Below the pieces are notes generated by a model. That model saw only the letters and a program-made list of their open reading frames with translations. It had not been told where the DNA came from and searched no databases. 64,000 nt of DNA from Halarcobacter ebronensis. Its GTDB lineage: Bacteria; Campylobacterota; Campylobacteria; Campylobacterales; Arcobacteraceae. Made by a program: the position numbers and the translations under genes. Numbering within the stretch: the stretch's first letter is position 1; the number at the start of each line of letters is the position of its first letter. The stretch spans positions 2,666,001 through 2,730,000 of the forward strand of contig NZ_CP053836.1 of NCBI RefSeq assembly GCF_013201825.1, read 5' to 3'. Below are positions 36,409-44,460 of this stretch, piece by piece.

Positions 36409-38223
36409 CTATATTTCAATTATAAAGATGGCACCATCATGGCCATTTTCAACGGTTATTTTACCTTTGAGAAGATTGTTAGCAAGTATTTTAGCAGTAT
36501 ATAATCCAAGTCCTGTGCCAAATTTTTTATCTTTTGTACTAAAATATGGATCAAAGATATAGGGCAAAATATTTTCAGGAATACCTCCAGCATTGTCACT
36601 TATTATAATTTTATTCTGTTCAATCATTATATCTATTCGTCTATTTTCTACGCTATTTTGCATCAAAGCATCAATTGCATTATTCAAAACAATAATCAAG
36701 ATTTGAATTAGTTCATTTTTATAGCTTTCATAATAATCAAAGTTGTTTATATCTAAAAAAACTTTTATTGAATACTTTTTACAACGATTATCTATCAAAT
36801 CTAATGAATATTTACAAACGTCTTCAAGCTTAAAGCGTTCTACTATACCTTTTTTTGAGAAAAAACTACTAAAATCTTCAATAGTATTAGACATATATTT
36901 AAGTTGTAAATTTGCTTCATTAACTTTCTTGTTTAGATAATTATTTGTTAATTTGTTAGTCTCAAAGGCTAACTGAAGATTTGCAAGTATCATGGTTAAA
37001 TGATTTAAGGGTTGCCTCCATTGATGAGCAATAGAAGCTATCATTTCACCCATTGTTGCAAACTTTGATTGTGTAAGCATTATTTTCTCTTGTTTGATAT
37101 ATTCTTGTTTTGCTTGTTCTCTTTCCTCTATAATAGAACGTATTTTAAGGTATAAAGCCATTGTTAAAGCAAAAGATTCTATACACGTAAAAATCTGTTT
37201 TGCATACAAAAATTCAAAATAAAAATCTAACATTAAAAGCTTTGAGATATTTAATACAATTAAATATATTGTAAATCCTAAAAATCCCAAAGTATAAAAA
37301 AGTGCAGAATAGTTTTTGTGAGTAAAGGCATAAATTCCTGCCATTACATAAACAACATAAAGGAATGATGAGTAGTCAATAGAAGAATGTATCTCAGTTA
37401 GTGGTATTAATAAAACCATTGTAAAATTTAAAAATAAATTCAATTTTGGCATATCTCTTTTAGTATTTAAAAACTCTTTTGTAAAAATTATTGAAAAGAG
37501 CATCATACTATAAGACACCATCTCTTTTAAAAAGAAGTTTCCTAAATTAGGATAATCTTTCAATAAAATAAAAAAATATTGAAAGAGATCAGAAGTTACA
37601 ATAATAACCCATGTCTGATATAGACCTAAATATAGATACCCTTTATCTTTCATCGATAAATACATAAAAAAACTATACATTGCCATAGTTAATAAAATAC
37701 CAAAAAACAAACCGTTATGATATAACCTCTCTTTTGATATTATAAAATCATCAACACTATTTTTATCAATTATATACATATAACTAAACTGATCAAGAAT
37801 TTTTTTTGTCTCAGCATGAATATAGATTGTCACTTTGTCATAAGCTGGAATGGTAAATATAGATGATTTTTTAATATACTTATTATTATTAATATTCTCT
37901 TTTAAAATAGTTTTACTACCATGAACTACATAAAAATTTATTGAAGCTCTTTCCCATCTAAAAAGAAATATTCTATCAAGAGGAGTACTACTATTATTTT
38001 CTAAATCTAGTTTCATCCACAAATTATTATCTTTATTACGATGTAAGATTCTCCTAAATCTCTTTATCTCTTGAAACTTAGAAGGATCATTCAAGGCTTC
38101 ATTAAGATTCTCTATATTATAAGAAAGACCAATCTCTTTATAAATAGGAACAGTTGAAGGTGAAATATCTATAGCTTTTAAATTAAATAAAAATAGTACA
38201 ACAAATAATAATAAAAATCTCAT
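36409..38223 (-). CDS. 7TM-DISM sensor histidine kinase
   Basis: The 604-residue kinase has a signal peptide, a periplasmic 7TMR-DISMED2-like beta domain (~25-165; RFRRILHRNKDNNLWMKLDLENN and FLFRWERASINFYVVHG fit carbohydrate-binding-like folds), seven helices (~170-365), and a kinase core. The core shows His in GEMIASIAHQWRQPL, N box NELIQILIIVLNNAIDAL and G2 box FGTGLGLYTAK. It lies 5 bases after the regulator gene and is their downstream partner. Its position next to dsbL suggests control of the sulfotransferase genes, by inference. Confidence 0.88.
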   Translation of the reverse strand: MRFLLLFVVLFLFNLKAIDISPSTVPIYKEIGLSYNIENLNEALNDPSKFQEIKRFRRILHRNKDNNLWMKLDLENNSSTPLDRIFLFRWERASINFYVVHGSKTILKENINNNKYIKKSSIFTIPAYDKVTIYIHAETKKILDQFSYMYIIDKNSVDDFIISKERLYHNGLFFGILLTMAMYSFFMYLSMKDKGYLYLGLYQTWVIIVTSDLFQYFFILLKDYPNLGNFFLKEMVSYSMMLFSIIFTKEFLNTKRDMPKLNLFLNFTMVLLIPLTEIHSSIDYSSFLYVVYVMAGIYAFTHKNYSALFYTLGFLGFTIYLIVLNISKLLMLDFYFEFLYAKQIFTCIESFALTMALYLKIRSIIEEREQAKQEYIKQEKIMLTQSKFATMGEMIASIAHQWRQPLNHLTMILANLQLAFETNKLTNNYLNKKVNEANLQLKYMSNTIEDFSSFFSKKGIVERFKLEDVCKYSLDLIDNRCKKYSIKVFLDINNFDYYESYKNELIQILIIVLNNAIDALMQNSVENRRIDIMIEQNKIIISDNAGGIPENILPYIFDPYFSTKDKKFGTGLGLYTAKILANNLLKGKITVENGHDGAIFIIEI

Positions 38224-38228
38224 ATTGT

Positions 38229-38894
38229 TTATTTTATATCAATTCTATAGCCCATTTTTGAGATATTAGAAATAATATCTTCTGGTAATTTTTGTCTTAG
38301 ATTCCTAACTAAAGATCTAAGGGCTGCATTACTCATTCCATCTTCCCAAATAGTACTTTCAATTTGTTCATAAGATACTACGTGATTTCTATATTTTAAT
38401 AATAATTCAAGGAGTTGTCGCTCATGTGCATCCAATTTTTTTTCTTTACCCTCAACTATTAAAATATGGTTATATAAATCATAAGTAGAACAGCTATTTA
38501 AAGATATTATAGATGTAGTGTCTTTTAAATTTTCAATACATTTATTAAGAGTGTTTTTTAAGTCTATTAATGTAATAGGCTTTAAAAGATATTTTATTAA
38601 CTGCAATTCTACAGCTTTTAAAAAATACTCTACATTAGTGTACGCAGTGGTAATTACAATTGGTGTTTTATTATCGACTTTTCTAATTTTTTCAGCAAGT
38701 TCTAAACCATTCATTCCAGGCATCTCTATATCAGTAATTATAATATTAGGTTTTTGTTTTAGATATTCAACATATGCTTCATAACCATCTTTAACTGCAA
38801 TTACATTGATACGCATAAATTCCAATGCTTCAACAACATTTTCCCTAATAAAATCTTCATCTTCAGCATATAAAACTGTTAAATTTTCAAACAT
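38229..38894 (-). CDS. OmpR-type response regulator of the sulfotransferase locus
   Basis: The 221-residue protein has a complete receiver (AEDED acidic pocket, phospho-Asp in IIITDIEMPG, Thr in ITTAY, Lys in YLLKPI) and a winged-helix domain ending ISNISKMGYRIDIK. It shares the recognition segment NAALRSLVRNLRQK with the regulators at 19986 and 26224. It heads the operon with the kinase at 36409. Confidence 0.88.
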   Translation of the reverse strand: MFENLTVLYAEDEDFIRENVVEALEFMRINVIAVKDGYEAYVEYLKQKPNIIITDIEMPGMNGLELAEKIRKVDNKTPIVITTAYTNVEYFLKAVELQLIKYLLKPITLIDLKNTLNKCIENLKDTTSIISLNSCSTYDLYNHILIVEGKEKKLDAHERQLLELLLKYRNHVVSYEQIESTIWEDGMSNAALRSLVRNLRQKLPEDIISNISKMGYRIDIK

Positions 38895-39053
38895 ATTAAA
38901 CTCCTACATATCTATAAAGATTTTATCAAAAAAAAATATATAAACTCTTTAATAATTTATACTATTTTCTAAAGAGTTTTTTATTTCACTTTTTTCACAC
39001 TATTTTTTTTTACAATTTCTTATAGATTTTTAACCCTATTATAAAATCTATTT

Positions 39054-39258
39054 TAAAGATGTATGGTAAAGTTCTCTCCATCGACACGAATTAGTATCCA
39101 TACATCTTTAAATAATTATACCCTTGTGTAATAATTGTTTTCAGTATTTAGGCTTATCTAGTAAATATTTTATTGAACGATAAAACAACACATTAACTAT
39201 ATTAAAAAAAATAAATTTAAATCAATTAGCTACAGAGCTGCCTCTCTGTAGCTTTTTT
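39054..39258 (+). ncRNA. Candidate small RNA between the sulfotransferase regulator and porin B
   Basis: No coding frame is visible in this 0.5-kb gap. It begins with a perfect 13-bp stem (TAAAGATGTATGG at 39054-39066 with CCATACATCTTTA at 39098-39110) around a 31-base loop containing GTTCTCTCC. It ends at a strong rho-independent terminator at 39228-39258. C/U-rich loops of this kind are used by the Helicobacter sRNA RepG to bind G-rich mRNA leaders. The promoter and transcription are unproven. Confidence 0.4.
39228..39258 (+). terminator. Rho-independent terminator, plus strand
   Basis: AGCTACAGAG pairs perfectly with CTCTGTAGCT over a 6-base loop, followed by TTTTTT. It is the duplicate of the hairpin that ends the OmpA-like gene at 31745, yet no plus-strand protein gene precedes it here. 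Confidence 0.85.
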
Positions 39259-39344
39259 ATTTTATAGAACTGATTTTATCGCTTCTAATCCTGCATACAA
39301 ATTTTTTAATATTCTATTTATATTTACTAGAAAGCTTAGGGTTT

Positions 39345-39379
39345 GTTATGGCAAGGATAGGAGAGAACCTTACCATAAC
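39345..39379 (-). ncRNA. Porin 3'-UTR hairpin with a C/U-rich loop, copy B
   Basis: On the minus strand GTTATGGTAAGG pairs with CCTTGCCATAAC through one U-G wobble around TTCTCTCCTAT. It lies about 25 bases after the porin B stop and matches the hairpin after porin A. Confidence 0.5.
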
Positions 39380-39403
39380 ATAATATATGAGCTTCTATTT
39401 TTT

Positions 39404-40561
39404 TTAAAATTTATATATTAATTTTGCCCATAATTCTTTAAAATCATTCGCGTCCAAGTCATGATTTTCCTCTTCATAAACTAAAGATGCAGTAAGACCT
39501 TTTAAAGCACCTTTGAATTTATAATCAGTATATGCAAGTTTATAATCTGCACTATAGTTAGTTGCAAAATCTATATCAATATATCTTGCTCCAACTTTTA
39601 AACCTAAATCTTGAAAAGTATAATTCACATCTATTGCATATTGTTCAGATTCAGAATATATCCCTGCATCAATTATAGAAGAAGTATAAAGTACTACCTT
39701 TCCTCCTCCTCCAAGAACGCCCCATTGAGCGGTGCCATCATTAACTTCAGCATATGCTACATATGCATTTACTCCACCAATACCAAAATCAGCTTTTAAT
39801 CCATAAAAATTTCCATCTTTTGTGTTACTATTGTCATAATCTGTTTCACTATATTGAGCTGAAAGACCATAAGAGATATCATTATATTTATTTTTATAAT
39901 TTGCTTCTAAATAGCTCATATCATATGACTCATCTAATTCACCATATGCTACTGTTAAAATTGTATTTGGAATAGATTTATTTATAACACCTGTAGTATA
40001 AGCATAATCACCTGTTAAATCTGCAAAATCTGCAATTTTTCCAGCACCATCTGTTCTGTTTTGATATTTATTTACATATGCCACAAATAGTGTTGTGTCT
40101 GGGATATCATTACTTATTAAAGTTGAACCTTCATATGATTGTCTAATAAGTCTTGAACCACTACTTTGCATTAATGGTAAATGAATATATTGTCTACCAA
40201 CTTTTAATGTAGTTTTACTTAATGTGTAACTCAAATATGCTTGAGATAATACTGCCCCATTACCATACATATCCCATGATAATGCTTTTTTACCATCATC
40301 ATCTGCATTTACTGCATTTGAACTTTGAAATCCAAATCCTACTTTAAATCCATAAAATGAATTTGATTCATAATCTAAATCAATTCCTAGATTTATAATG
40401 CTACCTTTTGATGTCCCGTGTCCAATATCTCTATCAAAATAATAAGCTCTTAAAGCACCTTCATATGTACCACTTGTTAAGGCCTCTTGTAGAGACTCAG
40501 AGGCAAAAGAACATGTTCCCATTGCCATAATTGCAACAATTGATAATTTTAATGTTTTCAT
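39404..40561 (-). CDS. Outer-membrane porin, copy B
   Basis: This 385-residue protein is the same length as the porin at 31886 and closely similar throughout. It has a signal peptide (LSIVAIMAMGTCSFASE) and the C-terminal LWAKLIYKF. It keeps an open frame although the other genes of its duplicated unit are destroyed, so it has probably been kept by selection or given another role. Differences cluster in the presumed loops (for example the VVLYTSSIIDAG segment). What drives its transcription is unclear, because only remnants lie upstream. Confidence 0.87.
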   Translation of the reverse strand: MKTLKLSIVAIMAMGTCSFASESLQEALTSGTYEGALRAYYFDRDIGHGTSKGSIINLGIDLDYESNSFYGFKVGFGFQSSNAVNADDDGKKALSWDMYGNGAVLSQAYLSYTLSKTTLKVGRQYIHLPLMQSSGSRLIRQSYEGSTLISNDIPDTTLFVAYVNKYQNRTDGAGKIADFADLTGDYAYTTGVINKSIPNTILTVAYGELDESYDMSYLEANYKNKYNDISYGLSAQYSETDYDNSNTKDGNFYGLKADFGIGGVNAYVAYAEVNDGTAQWGVLGGGGKVVLYTSSIIDAGIYSESEQYAIDVNYTFQDLGLKVGARYIDIDFATNYSADYKLAYTDYKFKGALKGLTASLVYEEENHDLDANDFKELWAKLIYKF

Positions 40562-40617
40562 TATATTTCCATTTAACTATTTTATAAAATAGGGAACCTT
40601 CTCCCTATAATAAATAC

Positions 40618-40708
40618 ATTATTTCCAAATTGTAAATCTGGTCTAACCATACTTTTTGTATACAAACTCTTTAGGATTTAAGTACTTAACTTTAATTAGT
40701 AAACCCTA
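40618..40708 (-). pseudogene. assT: assT remnant (C-terminal end only)
   Basis: Read on the minus strand, this stretch gives IKVKYLNPKEFVYK, then after a frameshift MVRPDLQFGN. It matches the AssT C terminus IKVNYSSAKEFGYRTG...IVKPDLLFGK. All upstream assT sequence is missing. It sits next to porin B exactly as assT sits next to porin A. Confidence 0.85.
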
Positions 40709-40960
40709 CAATCTTTAATACAATTTAAGATAGTTTTTTTACAGCGACGATTCCACCTAAAATCATACAAAAAAATGTAAATCTAATATAACTATACTGC
40801 CTACTAAAAGGTTATATTGATTAATACTAAAATAATTTATGTGCAGTAAATTGTCACAACTGTCACATAATCAACTTCCTTGTCATCTTGCCATTATTAT
40901 TTTGAGAGTTCTTATATCTCTTTACACTCGTTTTAGAGTTAATATTTTGTCTATTATTAA
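40709..40960 (-). pseudogene. dsbI: dsbI remnant (N-terminal half)
   Basis: This stretch aligns with 35345-35619 of the complete copy. Shared strings include TTTAATACAATTT, ATCATACAAAAAAATG-like sequence, TTATGTGCAGT and CTTGCCAT. The reading frame is broken by indels, and the first CxxC codons are lost. It directly follows the assT remnant after a large deletion. Confidence 0.75.
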
Positions 40961-40984
40961 GTAGTTGTATAATTATTGATTTTA

Positions 40985-41147
40985 TTAATACTTTATATTT
41001 TTAACAAAATGGACAAGTAAAACTAAATACTTTTTTGATAGATTAAGAGAGATTATTTTGTCTTAAAAAATTGCTCCTCTTAAACCTCGTTCCTATGAGT
41101 ATTACCATTGCTGTCAACAATACTTAAACTCCGTTTTTTAACATCAT
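40985..41147 (-). pseudogene. dsbL: dsbL remnant (N-terminal end with the active-site CPFC)
   Basis: The minus strand still reads VFSFTCPFC, identical around the active site to DsbL at 35631, but the next codon is now TAA where DsbL has Tyr (TAT). The start region (TTTTTTAACATCAT complement) and leader also align with 36230-36330. The rest of the gene is deleted. Confidence 0.85.
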
Positions 41148-41314
41148 CTTCAACTCCTTTCTTCCTGTTATAATAAAATCATATCAGAAAGAAATCTAAA
41201 AAAAATTTTATTCTTAATTTAAAATATTAATTTATAAAATAAATCTATTTTAAAGTTTTATAGGTAGAAAAATGCATATAGATTTACAAAGATATATTTG
41301 GATAAACTCCATTT

Positions 41315-42325
41315 ATGAAAAGAGAAAAATTTAGTTTTTATTTTAACAACTGGCTTTATGGCAATGATGGCTACTATGCAAACTATAAAAATATAGGTAA
41401 AGAGGGAGATTTTTATACCTCTGTTTCAACCTCAGCATTTTTTGGTGGAACCATTGGCAAAAAGATTGTTGATACAATAAAAAATAAAGAATTACCAAAA
41501 GATACTACTATCTTGGAAATTGGTGCACATCATGGTTATTTATTGGCAGACATAATACAATTTATTTATACTTTAGAACCAACACTTTTAGAAACACTAA
41601 ATTTTGCAATCGTTGAAAGATTTGAAAATCTTCAAACTCAACAGAAAAAATATTTGCAAGACTCTTTTGGTGATGCCATAAGATTAAAACACTACAATGA
41701 TATTTCTGAAGTTAAATTACCAAATGCTTTTATTGTAGCAAATGAAATTTTTGATGCTTTTGCTTGTGAACTTGTTTTTACAAAAGAGAAAGAACTTCAA
41801 ATAGCTTATGTAAAAAATCACAAAATAACATTTGAGCCTTGTAATGATGAGATAATTAAAAAACACTGTGAGAAATATAAAATCAAAAAAGGGGAAATCG
41901 CCGTTGGTTATGAAGAGTTTGCAAAAACTCTTTATGAAAATATAGATAATTTTGTTTTTCTTACTTTTGATTATGGAGATAGAGTTCCACGAAATGATTT
42001 TTCAACTAGGATATATTCAAAACATGAAGTATTTCCTATCTTTGAAAAAGGGCTAGATTTAGAAAAGTATTATAAAAAAGCAGATATTACTTATGATGTC
42101 TTTTTTGTTCATTTAATTGACTGTTTTAAAGCTCTTGGAGTAGAAAAAGTTTTGTTTAAAACTCAAGTTGAAGCTTTAATAGAGTTTGGAATTACTGAAC
42201 TTCTTGAAATTTTACAAAAAAATGTTGATGATACAACCTATTTAAGGGAGGCTCAAAAGGTGAAAACCTTAATTGAACCTACAGGAATGGGAGATAGATT
42301 TAAGATGTTACTTGTAAAAAAATAG
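41315..42325 (+). CDS. Class I SAM-dependent methyltransferase, MidA/NDUFAF7 family
   Basis: The 336-residue protein fits COG1565 (DUF185). It has an N-terminal YFNNWLYGNDGYYANYKNIGKEGDFYTSVS, the SAM-binding ILEIGAHHGYLLADI, and a central VANEIFDAFACE motif. The mitochondrial homolog methylates an arginine of complex I subunit NDUFS2, so a role in NuoD modification is plausible. It sits just beyond the eroded duplication and starts at an ATG with no strong ribosome site. Confidence 0.85.
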   Translation: MKREKFSFYFNNWLYGNDGYYANYKNIGKEGDFYTSVSTSAFFGGTIGKKIVDTIKNKELPKDTTILEIGAHHGYLLADIIQFIYTLEPTLLETLNFAIVERFENLQTQQKKYLQDSFGDAIRLKHYNDISEVKLPNAFIVANEIFDAFACELVFTKEKELQIAYVKNHKITFEPCNDEIIKKHCEKYKIKKGEIAVGYEEFAKTLYENIDNFVFLTFDYGDRVPRNDFSTRIYSKHEVFPIFEKGLDLEKYYKKADITYDVFFVHLIDCFKALGVEKVLFKTQVEALIEFGITELLEILQKNVDDTTYLREAQKVKTLIEPTGMGDRFKMLLVKK

Positions 42326-42329
42326 TATT

Positions 42330-42707
42330 TTAAGCCTCAAGTTTTTGAAGCTCTTTATACTCTTCATCACTAAAAATTCTAGACCTTGTTATAAATTGAT
42401 ATCCATGGTCAATCTCTAAAGAAAAAGAGTTTCCAAAGGCAGCTTTCTCCTCTCTTACATCAATTATGATTTGAGAGTGCCTGAAATACTCAAACTGATC
42501 TTTATCAATAAAAAATTCACAACCACAGATTTCTCCTAGTTTTACATTTCTACTAGGTACATAAAAATCGCCTTTCTCATAGCACATAGGTGCTGTTCCA
42601 TCACAACAACCGCCACTTTGGTTAAAGACTAAATCTCCATGCTCTTTTTTTAACATCTCAACAACTTTTTGTGCTTCAGCTGTTACAACTACTCTTCTTG
42701 TATCCAT
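42330..42707 (-). CDS. DUF779 protein associated with aldehyde dehydrogenase
   Basis: The 125-residue protein carries a Cys-rich segment (QSGGCCDGTAPMCYE and GEICGCEFFI) that probably binds a metal. DUF779 genes are regularly found beside acetaldehyde dehydrogenases, as here: it is 38 bases downstream of the aldehyde dehydrogenase. Its biochemical role is not established. Confidence 0.88.
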   Translation of the reverse strand: MDTRRVVVTAEAQKVVEMLKKEHGDLVFNQSGGCCDGTAPMCYEKGDFYVPSRNVKLGEICGCEFFIDKDQFEYFRHSQIIIDVREEKAAFGNSFSLEIDHGYQFITRSRIFSDEEYKELQKLEA

Positions 42708-42745
42708 TTTAATATCCTTTAATATAGGGCTATGCCCTATATCTA

Positions 42746-44251
42746 TTAAAAAAATCCTAAAGCATTTTTGCTGTAAGAAGTTAAAATATTTTTTGTATGT
42801 CTATAAGAGTTTAACATCATCATATGTGTTTCTCTACCAATTCCTGATTTTTTGTATCCACCAAAAGAGGCATGTGAAGGGTACATATGATAGCAGTTTA
42901 CCCAAACTCTACCTGCTTGAATAGCTCTTGATACTTTATGTAATTGGTGTGCATCTCTTGACCAAACACCAGAACCAAGTCCATATACAGTGTCATTTGC
43001 AATCTCAATTGCTTCTGCTTCATCTTTAAAAGTTGTAACAGCAAGTACTGGTCCAAAAATCTCCTCTTGGAAGATTCTCATTTTATTGTGTCCTTTGAAG
43101 ATTGTTGGTTGAATATAGAATCCATTTGGATGTTTTTTAGACTCATAAACATCTCCACCAATTAAACACTCTGCTCCCTCTTCTTTACCAATTTTAATAT
43201 AATCTAAAATTTTCTCTTTTTGGTTAAGTGAGCATTGTGCACCCATCATATTTTCAACATCAAGTGGATCTCCTAATTTGATAGCTTTTACTCTTTCTAA
43301 TACTCTTTTCATAAATGGCTCATAAATTGATTCTTGAATAAGTGCTCTTGAAGGGCAAGTACAAACTTCACCTGAGTTAAATGCGAAAAGAACTAAACCT
43401 TCAATTGCTTTATCAAAAAAATCATCATCTGCATCCATAATAGATTCAAAGAATATATTTGGAGATTTACCACCAAGCTCTAAAGTTGAAGGAATAATAT
43501 TTTCAGTTGCATATTGCATAATCAACTGTCCAGTTGTAGTTTCACCTGTAAATCCAACTTTTTTGATATCTGGGTGAGTTGCCAAATATTTACCAATTTT
43601 TCCACCTGAACCATTAATAATATTTACAACACCTTTTGGTAATACATTTTGAATCACTTCCATTAATATTAAAATTGATTTTGGAGTTGCACTTGCTGGT
43701 TTCATAACAATACAATTTCCAGCTGCTAATGCAGGTGCAAGTTTCCAAGCTGCCATTAAAAGTGGGAAATTCCAAGGAATAATTTGAGCTACAACACCAT
43801 ATGGCTCATAAATCTCTTGTGAAACTGTATCTTCATCAAGATCAGCAACACTTCCTGATTCAGCTCTAATTACCGATGCAAAATATCTAAAATGGTCAAC
43901 AACTAAAGGTACATCAGCATTTAATGTCTCTCTAATAGTTTTACCATTATCTAAAGTTTCAGCAAGAGCCAATGCTTCTAAATTTGCTTCAATAGCATCA
44001 GCTACTTTATTTAACATTGTACTTCTTTGGATAACTGAAGTATGTTTATAAGATTCAAAAGCTGTTTTTGCAGCTTGAATAGCTAACTCAACATCTTCTT
44101 CATTTGATCTTGGAATTCTTGTTAAAACATCCCCATCAACAGGAGATATATTTTCAAAATACTCACCACTTTTTGGGGCAACCCACTCTCCACCTATAAA
44201 ATTCTCATATTGAGGTTTAAATTTAGGTTTTTCATAAATTTTTGCAGACAT
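42746..44251 (-). CDS. NAD-dependent aldehyde dehydrogenase (acetaldehyde-type)
   Basis: The 501-residue enzyme shows the catalytic Cys297 in [11 protein letters not shown], the general-base Glu258 in [11 protein letters not shown], Asn161 in IIPWNFPLL and the GFTGETTTG nucleotide site. It oxidises an aldehyde (in DUF779-linked families usually acetaldehyde) to the acid. It is divergent from a FIST-domain kinase, with four 11-bp direct repeats between them. Confidence 0.93.
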   Translation of the reverse strand: MSAKIYEKPKFKPQYENFIGGEWVAPKSGEYFENISPVDGDVLTRIPRSNEEDVELAIQAAKTAFESYKHTSVIQRSTMLNKVADAIEANLEALALAETLDNGKTIRETLNADVPLVVDHFRYFASVIRAESGSVADLDEDTVSQEIYEPYGVVAQIIPWNFPLLMAAWKLAPALAAGNCIVMKPASATPKSILILMEVIQNVLPKGVVNIINGSGGKIGKYLATHPDIKKVGFTGETTTGQLIMQYATENIIPSTLELGGKSPNIFFESIMDADDDFFDKAIEGLVLFAFNSGEVCTCPSRALIQESIYEPFMKRVLERVKAIKLGDPLDVENMMGAQCSLNQKEKILDYIKIGKEEGAECLIGGDVYESKKHPNGFYIQPTIFKGHNKMRIFQEEIFGPVLAVTTFKDEAEAIEIANDTVYGLGSGVWSRDAHQLHKVSRAIQAGRVWVNCYHMYPSHASFGGYKKSGIGRETHMMMLNSYRHTKNILTSYSKNALGFF

Positions 44252-44336
44252 GTTTTTCCTTTTGTAAATTAAATTTATGAAAAAATCAGTATTAAAAGTA
44301 CTAATTCTCTCTTAAAGAAATTCTACAAAAAAAGTT

Positions 44337-44380
44337 TAGCGTGAATATAGCATGAGTATAGCGTGAATATAGCGCGAATT
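44337..44380. repeat. Four tandem 11-bp direct repeats in a divergent promoter region
   Basis: TAGCGTGAATA, TAGCATGAGTA, TAGCGTGAATA and TAGCGCGAATT follow one another exactly (44337, 44348, 44359, 44370). The 11-bp spacing is about one helical turn, which places the copies on one face of the DNA. They lie 86 bases before the aldehyde dehydrogenase start and 80 before the FIST-kinase start. This looks like an operator array. Confidence 0.75.
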
Positions 44381-44460
44381 TAAAAAATTGTTACTTTAAC
44401 TATAAAATGGGATTTTCTCGTAAAAAATAATTTGAAAAAAATTTTGAAAAAAATTAAGTT

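Larger units (their letters stand above)
39205..41255 (-). repeat. Duplicated segment, eroded copy (porin plus assT-dsbI-dsbL remnants)
   Basis: This is the second copy of 31725-36408. It keeps the left-end terminator, the porin 3' hairpin, an intact porin, and short remnants of assT, dsbI and dsbL in the original order and orientation. About 2.6 kb has been lost by internal deletions relative to the complete copy. Confidence 0.8.

Noticed and set aside
40562-41314. New genes in the region between porin B and midA
   Set aside because: The short frames found there are explained by the assT, dsbI and dsbL remnants; none has a ribosome site with a conserved product.
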